Shown: positions 53,449 to 64,000 of the stretch, in pieces
Layout: each line of letters starts with the position of its first letter
How positions within the stretch are numbered: position 1 is the stretch's first letter
Assembly: GCA_009763385.1 (NCBI GenBank)
Contig: CM019827.1
Location: 117,331,204-117,395,203, forward strand
DNA from: Coix lacryma-jobi var. lacryma-jobi
Lineage: Eukaryota; Streptophyta; Magnoliopsida; Poales; Poaceae
Direction: 5' to 3'
DNA length: 64,000 nt
Translations under genes and position numbers: made by a program
The notes under the pieces: model-generated
What the model saw: the letters and a program-made list of their open reading frames with translations, nothing else
Databases searched by the model: none
Told to the model about the DNA's origin: nothing

Positions 53449-55001
53449 TGTTGACACTTCTTAATGCAACCACTAGAACTAGACTATGGAGCCTAATCCC
53501 CGGCAACGGCACCAGAGATGCTTATTGACACCAGAAGTGGCAAACGGATATACCGCAAGCGCACGGTAGTCAATTGTAGCTTTTCACCGGGAGTATTCCG
53601 GGTATCGTATTTCCACAGGGAACGTGAAGTGGATTAACTAGAGGTAGGGTCGTCAAAGGATGATCAAAGGGTATATGATAACTGGGATAGAGAGGTCTTC
53701 CTAATATCAAAATCTGGTTTCTGGTTTTCTAAAAGTACTGAGGTTTACCACCTCATTCCTTACTGGGGGCGAAGGACGAAACAGTAGTTGATTAAAAGGT
53801 TTTCCACCTAACAACTACTGAGGCGGCAATGCTGCTACCCAACTATTATTTTCAACTTGCCTAAAACACTTGAGAGGAACTCCAAGCACTGGCTGTGTCT
53901 GTCACTCTACCACCAGGCGTCTGCACAAGTGCGACAAGAAGTCCACACTGGCAAGATATAGCCTAGACACCACGTCTACACTAATCTTACTACTCTAAAG
54001 CTAAGCTTAATAGGCCTAGAGCACTTCACAAAAGTAAAGCAATGTGCCAAGTAAAAGAACTGTAAACTTAAATAACCAGACCAGAATATTAAATACTAGA
54101 AGGACTCAGATGTAACACTTACAAGAAGAATCGCATCCGCTGAGGCGCGCCTTGGAGAAGATTCCCGACAGGCCGGGACTCCTCCGTGGAACTCCTCACT
54201 CCCTTCCCTCTCTTCTAACACTAAAGCTACTAAGTAGGCTTTCTCTCCTTGGATGCATATGAATGAAGAGCTCTAGGGGGGTATTTATAGCTTGGAGGTG
54301 GAGTAGCGGCTACTCCGGTGCCACGTCAGCGATCCGCGTGCTCTCCTTCCTTGGCCATTGGATCAAACCGCCATAGTAACCGTCATGGATGGATGGCCAG
54401 GATATTGTTCACGTGTGAAACATGTGCAAGCAACCGACTTTGGATGGGATTCACCCCGGGGTCGGCCGACCCCTGCCAATGACAGGTGGGCCCACCACTT
54501 TGCTTCTAGAAGATGCTGATGTCACCAGGCTGAACAGTGTAGCCAGGGCCCACCAAGAGGGGATCGGCCGACCCCCCTATGACAGGGCTGGCCCACCATC
54601 TTTTCTCCCTTGGTGACCCCACATGTCATGGAGCAAGTCTTGTGAAGTTGGTTGCATTTGGTTTCGGTGTGGACCCATGAATCCATGTGCTTCTCATCTT
54701 GCACCATTGAGTAAAAGCACATGTTTGATCCAAGGGATGATATTGGCCTGAGCATGCTTCTCTTGGATCGTGCCATGTCACCTTGGCCGAGGTGGCCACC
54801 AAGGTGGGGTCGGCCGACCCCCTTGGTGGGCCCACCTGGCCTCATTTTGTTCATTTTGGCATCTCCTACATGTTCACAAGCTAAGAGTACAAGTGGAACT
54901 TATTAGTGATAAATATGCTCATGATATGCTATACTTCCTTGAAACCTAGGCTTGTTGACGGTATTTTGGTAAGGTAAAACATGCTATAACTTTCGTCAAC
55001 A
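53449..55001 (-). mobile_element. 5' LTR of gypsy J
   Basis: The LTR is 1553 bp, the same length as the 3' copy. The minus-strand TATA box CTATAAATAC is at 54281-54290. Palindromes lie at about 54458, 54559 and 54806. The internal primer-site-like sequence is at 53498-53514, about 50 bp inside the LTR edge. Confidence 0.94.
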
Positions 55002-55279
55002 AGGGACTAGCATTTTGCTTCGATATTTTCGATTGGGTTTTGCTAGCGGTGTTGAGCCTGTTCTACCTCTTCTTGAGGGCTAGCTTTGCTTTGCTTGGTC
55101 GCGTCGAGCCGTTGCCCATGTCTTTGGGGACCAAGTTGTCTTGCTCTTTCCATTTGACCTTCTTCGGCTTTGCTATGCTTTTGGGTCATTTGGTCGAGTT
55201 CTCTCTTCTGTTTCTTCTTTCTTCTCTTTCTACTATGATTTGTGTTGGTAGTTGACAATGCACTCATCAAGGGGGAGAT

Positions 55280-57372
55280 TGCGGATACATGGGTGTATGC
55301 CGGGTCTCTGAGTGATGAGTGATTGTCAACTGGGATGATGCGCATGTTCTTTGGCTTGTGTTGTGCAGGTGTCGAGCACGGATGCAGTGATCAAAGGCGA
55401 GGTGAAGGTCAAGTAGAGATGTGCCGTGCCGATGGACCGAGAGTGGCGAAGGACGGACGTGAGGCTTGGACTGAGGGACCAGAGGCCCGAGGATCAGCTG
55501 TGGTGGCTGACAGCCTGTGACGACGACAAGTGAAGAAGTGCGGTCATGTGTTGCCTGAGTCATGGACTCGGGGACACGTGTCGGTGGACGGGGTGCACGG
55601 GAGGTGCATCCCATCTTCGACGTCGGTTTGGTGGTAGAGCCAGGGAAAAACCATCAGATGGGCGGTTTCTAGGTTTGGGCCTCAAAACCTGGGCGTGGAC
55701 GGTTTCCGAGTTTGGCCACAAAACTCGGGCTGAGGGTTTCCGAGTTTGGCCACAAAACTCGGGCTGAGGACGGTTTCCAGGTTTGGGCCTCAAAACCTGG
55801 GCTCTGAGGGTTTGCTGAGTTTGGCCTCAAAACTCAGATGCTGGTGGGCTGGTTTCCCGGTTTGGGCCTCAAAACCGAGGGTTGGCTGGAAAAGCTGGTT
55901 TCCCGGTTTGGGCCACAAAACCGGGGGTGCAGAGCGAGGGCGGCACGTGGCGGCGATCTGGAGGTTGCGTCGAGGCAACGCTTCGAGTCGAGCGGGCGTG
56001 ACCGTCGGATACACCTACCACCAAGTTGGTCCAGAATAACCCTAGGGTTTAGCTGGTTCGCTCTGTAATTAGAATAGTGAGGGGTAGAGTAGGAATTAGA
56101 CTTAGGTTAGAATTAGGATAAGTAGTCGGGAGACACCCTCCTCCCATTATCTCAGTCATTTGCTCTTTCGCACTTAGGGTTTCCTGCTCTCCCATGCCCT
56201 GCTGTAGCTAGCTGAGATCCGCAGAGAGACTTGCCTCTGTGTACTGTTGATTGTGAGGAAGTGAGACCGTAATCTCACGGTTGCAGTGCAGATCGATGAC
56301 TTGATTCGTGTTTTGATTCGTGTTCTTCGCGTTCTTCGTTTTCTTCACGATTTTGCCGTCACTCGATCTCTCTCTCCCGTGCGTCTTTGCGAAATCCGTT
56401 TGAATCAACTTGTTCGTATTTGAAAGGAGATCATTTCCACCGAAGGAATTCATCTATCTCCCTATGAGCAAGTAGATCGGGTTGATTTCGATTTCGTGGC
56501 GCTTTTCGGTTCATCCTCCTCCCCTTTTGAATTCCCGGTGATTGACTCGATTTGAGCGGATGATTTCTTGGGGATAGTCTCCTAACTACTCCGTGATCAT
56601 CCTCTCCAAGTTTGGGAATGTGGGATTTTGATTTGAATCGATTTGGAGAAGGATTGGGAGAAGGGCGATCAAAATCGCCCTCCCTGAGTGACCGCAGACA
56701 GTCCGCCACTCAGGGCGCGGACAGTCCGCGAGTCAGGGACGAGCCAGACCAGTGGCACTATTCTTCGGCTGATTTGGTTTTTGTTTGAACGGCGGACAGT
56801 CCGCAGTTCAAATCCGCGGACAGTCCGGGAACGTCCAGGGACTTTGCAGCGACCTTGCTGTTTGGCGAGTTTTGCCGGCGGACAGTCCGCCACTCGCCCG
56901 CGGACAGTCCGGCACTACCGCGGACAGTCCGGGACCGTACCGGCGGACAGTCCGGGATTCGGCTGTTTGCTCCGGTTTAGTGCGTTTGCTCTCCCGGCTT
57001 GTTCGCTTGGTTTCCGGACTTCTCGTTTGACCCTAGAGTTGACCAAGGAACCTCTCTAGGTATCTTTGCTACTTGTTAGCATCGGTATTTGGGGACTTCT
57101 CGACGTAGCCGTCTATCTACGTTCGGGACTTGGTTTTTGGGGTTGTGTTCGAGCCGGAACTTTTGGAGTTTGGTTTGCCTCTTCTTGGTGGTGCTCCGCT
57201 GTGATCTTAGGGATCATCCATCCTCTTCCAAGGGTCGTGAGCATCACGGTTTCGGTCGCCGTCTCTTGGAGTTGATTTTGGGACATTTGGCCAAAGTTTC
57301 TGAGAAGAATTTTTGAGCTCCCATTCACCCCCCCCCCTCTGGTCGCCTTGCTAGTGCTTTCTCGGTCCTTCA
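55280..57372 (+). mobile_element. 3' LTR of copia D
   Basis: The LTR is 2093 bp and is preceded by AAGGGGGAGAT. Its hairpin array is at 55670-55926 and its GGACAGTCC array at 56692-56959. It has one motif unit fewer and three more C than the 5' LTR, which fully explains the 17-bp length difference. It ends GGTCCTTCA and is followed by the GAATG duplication. Confidence 0.95.
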
Positions 57373-57377
57373 GAATG

Positions 57378-58851
57378 TAACTATGCTCTGTGTAGTTTTT
57401 GCTCCAATGCTCTATGTTGATGCTGTAGCTTATGCTCCTTCTGATCACTAGTGCATACTATGAGCTGAGCTATTTTTGAATGGTGAATTTGATAATGAAC
57501 TTAAAACTTGAAAATGTTCACCATTGAGATATGCAACTAGCATGTGTAGGATGTGTTGAAGTCACATGTGCTTTTCATATATGCTAGGTTGCTATGTCTC
57601 TAGTGTTGAGTCATTCACTTGCTTGGTATATCATATTCTGTTTAAAATCTGAACCAAGTTAAGTGAATTGGAAAGATCGAGATGGGTTTGCTTGTTAGCA
57701 CCTCACAGTTTCGAGACTGTTTCTCATTGCACTTTGAGTTAAACTTGAGCTGTGTAGTGTATGACCGAAACTGTTGCTTTAAGCTTCTGATTGCTTATGC
57801 ATAGGCTTCGCACAGTTGAAAAGTTAGGCAACAACAAGCATTCAACCTCTCGCAGTCACATGCTGTTTTCTGAATTTGTGTAATTTCACCGCTGCAACTC
57901 CGATTAAAATTTGAAATCACAAGTATATGCCTAAATTGGTATCAGCATGATGTTTGAACTATGCTAGGGGTAGTTCACCTTGAATACATGATTAGCACTT
58001 GTTTGACTTCCTGTCTATACATGTCTGTGCTATTTTGATGGTGAATAACTTTTCGGCTACAAACTGCTCTTTTGCTCTCATTTCAGACTTAGTGATCAGT
58101 TTGAGCCTCTGCTAGCATTCTGTCGGATTTGAACTCTATAGAGCATTTTTGCACTCTCTTGAGTATACTTTTGAAGCTCCTAACTTGCATTTTTGACTCA
58201 TATGCATTTTGGAAGGAGGAGAACCTCTCTTGTTGGCACTTCTTGTTGGTGCATTTTCTGAGGGGGAGCCGTGTGTCTTGATAAGTGCATTTTCAACTAA
58301 GGGGGAGAAATTGCAAATCATTACCCTCCGTTTCAGCTAAGGGGGAGCCTTCCTAGTTGTTTGCACTATTCAAGGGGGAGTTTGTTTCCGGTTGAGTCTT
58401 TGACATTTTCAATTAGTTTGGAGCGGTTTGTTAGTTGCGTTGAGCCTTAGCCTCTTTCTTGAGGGACTAGCATTTGCTTTTCAGATTTTCAATTGGTGTC
58501 GAACTCTTTTTGGTAACAGTCGGTATCAAGCTTCCTTTGCTAGTTGTGTTGAGCCTCTGTGCCTCTATCTTGAGGGACTAGCATTTTGCTTCGATATTTT
58601 CGATTGGTTTTTGCTAGCGGTGTTGAGCCTGTTCTACCTCCTCTTGAGGGCTAGCTTTGCTTTGCTTGGTTGCGTCGAGCCGTTGCCCATGTCTTTGGGG
58701 ACCAAGTTCTTTCGCTCTTTCCACTTGACCTTCTTCGGCTTTGCTATGCTTTTAGGTCATTTGGTCGAGTTCTCTTCTTCTCTTTCTTCTTTATTCTCTT
58801 TCTATTATGATTTGTGTTGTTAGTTGACAATGCACTCATCAAGGGGGAGAT
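57378..58851 (+). other. 3' UTR of copia C, right part
   Basis: Non-coding continuation of the C 3' UTR after D. Purine tracts lie near 58262, 58299, 58340 and 58372, with the functional tract at 58841. A TTTGCTAGT.../ACTAGCA hairpin and GCTAGC-flanked loops lie at 58535-58700. Confidence 0.85.
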
Positions 58852-60803
58852 TGTGGATACATGGGTGTATGTCGGGTCTCTGAGTGATGAGTGATTGTCA
58901 ACTGGGATGATGCGCATGTTCTTTGGGTTGTGTTGTGCAGGTGTCGAGCACGGATGCAGTGATCAAAGGCGAGGTGAAGGTCAAGTAGAGACGTGCCGTG
59001 CCGATGGACCGAGAGTGGCGAAGGGCGGACGTGAGGCTTGGACTGAGGGACCAGAGGCCCGAGGATCAGCTGTGGTGGCTCGCAGCCTGTGACGACAACA
59101 AGTGAAGAAGTGCGGTCATGTGTTGCCTGAGTCGTGGACTTGGGGACACGTGTCGGTGGACGGGGTGCACGGGAGGTGCATCCCATCTACGACGTCGGTT
59201 TGGTGGTTGAGCCAGGGAAAAACCATCGGGTGGACGGTTTCCAGGTTTGGGCCTCAAAACTTGGGTGCGGATGGTTTCCGAGTTTGGCCACAAAACTCGG
59301 GCTGAGGACGGTTTCCAGGTTTGGGCCTCAAAACCTGGGCGTTGAGGGTTTGCTGAGTTTGGCCTCAAAACTCAGAAGCTCGTGGGCTGGTTTCCCGGTT
59401 TGGGCCTCAAAACCGGGGGTTGGTTGGAAAAGGCTGGTTTCCCTGTTTGGGCCACAAAACCGGGGGTGCAGAGCGAGGGCGACACGTGGCGGCAATCGGG
59501 AGGTTGCGTCGAGGCAACGCTACGAGTTGTGCGGGCATGGCCGTCGGATACACCTACCACCGAGTTGGTCCAGAATAACCTTAGGGTTTAGCTGGTTCGC
59601 TCTGTAAGTAGTTAGGGGTAGAGTGGGAATTAGGAATAGGTTAGAATTAGGATAAATAGGGGGAGACACCCACCTCCCCATCTATCTCAGTTAGTCATCC
59701 TGTCATTTGCTCTTGGCTTCTAGGGTTTCCTGCTCTCCCACATCCCTGCTGTAGCTAGCTGAGATCCACAGAGAAGAGAACAATACCTTTGTGTTCATGG
59801 GATTTTGAGGAAGTGAGGCCGTAACCTCACTGTTGTAGCGTGTGGTAGCCACACGGTGCAAATTCGTGGTTGTGATTCGCGTTTTGTTCGTGTTCTTCGC
59901 GGAATCCTTTTTCTCCACGATCTTCCCGTCGTTTGATCTCTTTGCTCGGTTCATCTTTTGCAAATCCATTTGAACCAAGTTGTTCTAGATCGTGAGGCAC
60001 TTCTTTCCACCAAAGGAATTCTCCTCTAACCTCACGGTCTAGGAGATCGATCGATTTTAGTTCTGGGTTAAGCTTCTCACCCTTTCCCGAATTTCTTTGA
60101 TTCATCGATTTGGAGATAGGTTCGAGCCATGATCTCTTAGAGATAGCTCACTATCAACCCTGTGACTCTTCTCACCAAGTTTGATCCCTAGAGGATTTGT
60201 TTTGGGTGAGATCGAGGCGAATCGGTGAATGAACTGCACAGACGCGGGGTGACCGGACGCTAGCACGGGCTGACCGGACGCTGACCCCGTGCGTCCGGTC
60301 GATGAATGCTGAGCGTGCTCTTCTGTGACTTGACCGGAAGCTAGCTTCCTTATGTGACCGGACTCATCGGTCTTACTGTTCATTGGGTCGTTTGTTAGTT
60401 GACCGGACGCACTGATCGTGACCAGACGCACTGCCACACAGAGTCTGGTCCAACACAGTAAGGTCCCAAATCAGGTTTTGTGTGACCGGACGCATCCGGT
60501 CCCAGCTGACCGGACGCGGGCCAGAGTCCGGTCGTGACTGCTTTGCGCGTTTTCGTTCGCCGGTTGTTCGTTCGGTGTCGGATTTGGTTTCCGTCTTTTG
60601 TGTTTTGTTTCTAGGCTTGTGTAGTATCCCGCTGCGCTTCTTGGAAGCATCCACCCTACATCTAGGGTCGTGGACACTAGCAAGCTCTAGGGTTTGCCTT
60701 TGGGGTTGATTTACGGGACATTGGCAACAAGTTTCCGAAAGGAATTTTGAAGCTCCCATTCACCCCCCTCTGGTCGCTTTCTGGTAGCATTCTCGGTCCT
60801 TCA
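58852..60803 (+). mobile_element. 3' LTR of copia C
   Basis: The LTR is 1952 bp and starts TGTGGATACATGGGTG (C-to-T at base 3 relative to the others). Its hairpin array is at 59241-59465 with six units, and its GACCGGACGC array at 60249-60534. It ends GGTCCTTCA and is followed by GGTAA. The TATA-like GATAAATA is at 59651. Confidence 0.94.
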
Positions 60804-60823
60804 GGTAACGGCCCAGAAATGCT
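60804..60823 (-). other. Primer-site remnant of gypsy F, right of copia C
   Basis: GGTAACGGCCCAGAAATGCT, joined to 29171-29180, gives a sequence like the J primer site (CCCCGGCAACGGCGCCAGAAA) with one substitution and one missing base. It marks the 5' end of the F internal region and shows where C inserted. Confidence 0.75.
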
Positions 60824-62538
60824 TGTTGACACTAGCTAACGTCGTTACTAGGAGTAGACTATGGAATCTATTCCCGACAACGGTGTCAGAAGTGCTTATA
60901 GCAAGTTCGGTCACTATACCTAAAGGAATGAAGCTAAAGCAGCTATCTACTAATGCCAAGCGGGGTTGTCAATCCCGACACTAGGAGCTAACTAGAGAGA
61001 TTGCAATCTACCAGGAGGAGATTCTGCAAGCGCACAGAACTATCATAGTAGCACTTCGCTTGGGAGTACCAGGTGTCGATTTATTTGATCCCAAGGGAAG
61101 GCTAGGGTGGTGTATGAGTCGAGTCAAGGAGGGGATGAGAGTCGAAGAAAAGAGAAAAGGGAAAAGGAGAGAAGGGAAGAGAGGGGATGAAAGGCTAGAA
61201 AGAATATATGGGTGGATAGGTAAGGATGAAATGGATGGCTAAGGTAAGGTGGATGGATAGGTAGATAAAGGGGTAACTAAGAGTAACTAAAGATAACTAA
61301 CTAGTAACTATTAACTACTCCTAGATGACCACGAAGGAAGATAACTACGAAGCAAGATAGCTACGAAGCAAGACAGGCAAATGTCAATAAAGCAACTAAG
61401 TTAAGTAAAGTTTTATTCCTATCTTGTCAAGCATCGAGGCATACTAGCCTTTACCACTGACTTAGGTTGAGCGCTAGCACAACGAGCCTTACTGTTAAAC
61501 TGGGCCAACTACATGGTGGAATTCAAGGCGCACAGGGCTGTCACCACCTGCTTGCTACCACAGCTATCCGGGGGTCCAGCCGTATCTGAAGGTAAGTCTA
61601 TAACTAAGCACCACGCTTAACTATATTCTAACTATCTCACCCTAGCTTTGAATAGAGACACCCTTGCGGACGTCAGAGCAAATACTTGACTTAATAAGAT
61701 AAACACTAAACTAACTAAGCAACCTATTGGCAAAGATCAAACGCTAAGCTCACTAGAGATTAACTACTATGGCTAAGTGAATTGAGCTGTAGGATAGCTA
61801 GGCACTCAAGCAATCAATCAAGTATACCACTCAATATTGATAAGTAGAATAAAGTAATACTTGAAATGATGAACTAGAATATAGTAAAGTGCTTGAGTAA
61901 CAAGAGCAAAACCTGAACTGGAGATGAAGGAAGACTCTGCCCAGCTCCAGGACCGATCACTCGCACGCCTCTACTCTTGAGCTAAGCCTTGAGCAGCGCT
62001 TCCGCGAGGGCAAAGATGCCTTGCTCTACTAGCTACCTACTTGCCTAAGCTTGGCTAAACCCTAAGCTATTAGCTCTCTGGGCTTCTAACTTCCTTGCTT
62101 CTCTTGCTTGTGTCTTGGTGTGTGTATGAAGTGATGCCTAAAGGGGGGTATTTATAGCCTTGAGGAGTGAGGGGGGTACTTATAGGGGCAGCCAGCCGAC
62201 CTAGGGCAAACCCTAGTGGCGGGCGCCAGCCCTAGGTGGCGGCCTCCACCCCCATCACCGTTGGATGCACCGCCATTGCTTCAACGACATCCAGGAGCTC
62301 CAGAGAGGCGGTTGCAAGGTCGGTTGCATGTCCAGATAACCGTCATTAGTCATGATCCACGCCATTCCCTCCTGAGTCGTCCGATGCCACTGACCTAGTG
62401 ACCAAGGGCCAAGATTTGGCCTTGGGGAGGTCACACGGATCGGTTAGTTTGAAACCTATTTGACTACATTTCATGCCTTTTTGGTGAATGTTAGGGTAAA
62501 ATGTTGATGGTAAAATAGGTGTTTAAGGACCATCAACA
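60824..62538 (-). mobile_element. LTR of gypsy element G (minus orientation)
   Basis: The LTR is 1715 bp, starts TGTTGACACTAGCTAACG and ends GACCATCAACA. The first 45 bp and overall layout resemble the F LTR, but most of the sequence does not align by eye. Minus-strand TATA box CTATAAATACC is at about 62147-62157, with a second similar word near 62171. A degenerate primer-site copy lies inside at 60872-60888. A polypurine complement (AGCTCCCCCAAGC) follows at 62539, so this is a 3' LTR of an element continuing to the right. Confidence 0.8.
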
Positions 62539-64000
62539 AGCTCCCCCAAGCTAACCTGTTGCTCGTCCTCGAGCAACAATGCAGTTCAAGCATTAAACAT
62601 GAAATAGATAGCAACTTAAGATGTATACAAGCGCATATTGTATAGTGAGAAATAACTTAGCATATATCATTAATCATAGCAATGTGGGGCTTATAGCTTT
62701 TCACTTAAAACATGCAAGAGTGAAATAAAGCAGTAGATAGGAAACTTTTATCTTGCTTAGGTTTGACTAGGATTATGTCTGGAGGTTTTTCAAGGTTTTC
62801 AAAAGATAACATCTTGCTTAAGTCCTCCAAGATTCACTCAGTCACTCAATGGTGTTTAAATCCTTACTTAGGCCAAAATGTAGCCTCTCCTATTTCTAAA
62901 GAATGATATGTGGAGTTATAGGTAGGCTAAGAGTCATGAGCAAATTGCCTGATGTTTATTGCTAAGCTAGACACTCAGATCATAAGGAGCAGCAAATCAT
63001 AAAAATTGATCAAGATGTGCATGTGTGGTTATGTGGAAGTGTATAGAGAGATATTTCATAATCCTTCCTAGTTAATTTCTGGGGTCTAGAGCTAATGATA
63101 ATTCTCTCTCTCTCTTCTTCTTTTTTTTTTTGAATACATAGTGAGTAGACAAAAGATGTGTCCTCACATTTTCTTAGGACATAGTCCTCTTTTGAGCTAC
63201 TTTGCTCACTCTCTTTTTTTTCAGGACATAGTCCTTTCTTGAGCTACTTTGCTCATTTTTCTCTCTCTTTTTTTAGCTCTAGATTTCCCCAGATATCTAT
63301 AGGAAAGGATTTTTGAAATGAGTAGGGACAGGGAGAGAAATGCTTATTCCCAGTGTAGGAATAGCATAAGGCTAGCAATGGGATGTTTGGCAAGGTATTG
63401 CATATCTCCAATGTAGAGAATGAGCAATTTATTTGGTGGTTGCAAACTTCCAAAGTGGAAAGTAGGCAATTTATGGTGGGTGTGTGAATCTTGATCAAAA
63501 GATATGATAAGCTTCTCTACTAAGATCTATGAGGTCTAACAAAGCTCAACACAGACAAAGCTCTTTGTGGTTTTGACTAACAAATATTTGGCTGGTGGTG
63601 GGATGGGATAAAATCTAGGAGGAACTTTTAGCAAGGTTTTCATAATTTTTAAAAGAAATCCTCCAGATTAGGTCCTAATTTCTCCTTAGCAAGTTTAAAG
63701 AATTACTCCATTTCTTACTAACTTTATTCACTAAGCATGATTTCAGTTAAAGCATGTGCAACCCACAAAAGCTACAACTTAGATAAGACCAGTTATTCAA
63801 ACCATAACAATAGCATTTGCATGACATATTTCAAATCTTATTCAGGTTTCTACTTGTTTAAGCAGATTTTATCAATTTTATTCATGGAATGGTTACTTAG
63901 GCAAGCATATAACATTCAAAAGATATAGAATTTAAGAATTGAATCTAAAGTGTAGGCTTGAGACATACCTTATTGGAGTGGGAGTCTCCCCCAAGCAGGC
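62539..64000 (-). other. 3' non-coding part of gypsy element G, runs off the window
   Basis: AT-rich with no convincing gene. It starts with a purine-tract complement and a CTCGTCCTCGAG-containing block. Inverted repeats AGGACATAGTCCT (63176 and about 63222) and TGAGC/GCTCA around TACTTT (about 63195 and 63239) alternate with T-runs, as in the equivalent part of J and F. The element's coding region should lie beyond 64000. Confidence 0.65.

Larger units (their letters stand above)
46331..55001 (-). mobile_element. Athila-like Ty3/gypsy element J, minus strand, deleted pol
   Basis: J is 8671 bp with two 1553-bp LTRs, TG...CA ends and perfect AGGGA duplications at 46326-46330 and 55002-55006. 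On the minus strand the order is 5' LTR, Asp-tRNA-type primer site, gag-protease-RT, an accessory frame, a 3' non-coding region, a polypurine tract and the 3' LTR. RNase H and integrase are missing. It sits in the 3' UTR of D and is the innermost, so the youngest, insertion of the nest. Confidence 0.95.
37022..57372 (+). mobile_element. Copia element D (complete, split by gypsy element J)
   Basis: D has LTRs at 37022-39131 and 55280-57372, gag, pol, 3' UTR and perfect GAATG duplications. It lies in the 3' UTR of C. The gypsy element J (46331-55001) interrupts its own 3' UTR. Without J and one copy of its TSD, D is about 11.7 kb. It belongs to the GGACAGTCC subfamily with A. Its coding region has the fewest lesions of any copia copy in the window. 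Confidence 0.96.
29186..60803 (+). mobile_element. Copia element C (complete, split by element D)
   Basis: C runs from the 5' LTR (29186-31100) through gag, pol and 3' UTR to the 3' LTR (58852-60803), flanked by GGTAA repeats. Element D occupies 37022-57372 within it. Without D and one copy of its TSD, C is about 11.3 kb. It belongs to the GACCGGACGC subfamily with B. Its pol has lost the integrase core, so it was inactivated after insertion or moved with help from another copy. Confidence 0.95.

Overview
This is plant nuclear DNA, almost certainly from a grass (Poaceae); I cannot name the genus. The window is mostly a stack of nested LTR retrotransposons. One small non-transposon island near 7-12 kb holds a degenerate hAT DNA transposon and one plausible host gene, a GeBP-like transcription factor. 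I see no bacterial features, rRNA, tRNA or CRISPR. The retroelement genes are broken by stop codons and frameshifts, as expected of silenced heterochromatin.

Layout from left to right. 1-4511 is the 3' end of Ty1/copia element A (SIRE/Maximus-like), which landed inside the 3' part of another copia-type element, I (4512-7075). 7076-12242 is the hAT and GeBP island. 12243-21176 is copia element B, truncated in gag. 21177-24099 is a minus-strand copia fragment, H, cut in its reverse transcriptase by a minus-strand Ty3/gypsy element, F (LTR 24100-25605, internal 25606-29185, primer-site remnant 60804-60823). Copia C (29186-60803, TSD GGTAA) sits in the primer-binding region of F. Copia D (37022-57372, TSD GAATG) sits in the 3' UTR of C. 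A minus-strand Athila-like gypsy element, J (46331-55001, TSD AGGGA, two 1553-bp LTRs), sits in the 3' UTR of D. The insertion order is therefore H, F, C, D, J, with J youngest. From 60824 another gypsy LTR (G) and its internal region run off the window.

Copia elements A-D share one plan: a roughly 1.9-2.1 kb LTR starting TGCGGATACA and ending GGTCCTTCA, an initiator-Met tRNA primer site, gag with two CCHC knuckles, pol in the order protease-integrase-RT-RNase H, a long non-coding 3' UTR, and an AAGGGGGAG polypurine tract. D is the most nearly intact. J lacks RNase H and integrase. It carries instead an accessory open frame with a coiled coil and an apparent promoter and 5' UTR of its own.

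The strongest unexplained signal is that unrelated elements in this window carry their own arrays of short inverted repeats. In several arrays the loop is conserved while the two stem arms change together. This occurs in the U3 of copia A-D, in their 3' UTR, in the LTR of I, in the 3' non-coding part of gypsy F and J, and as dispersed GGGGTCGGCCGACCCC palindromes in J. Co-varying stems point to selection or templated copying for hairpin shape rather than sequence.
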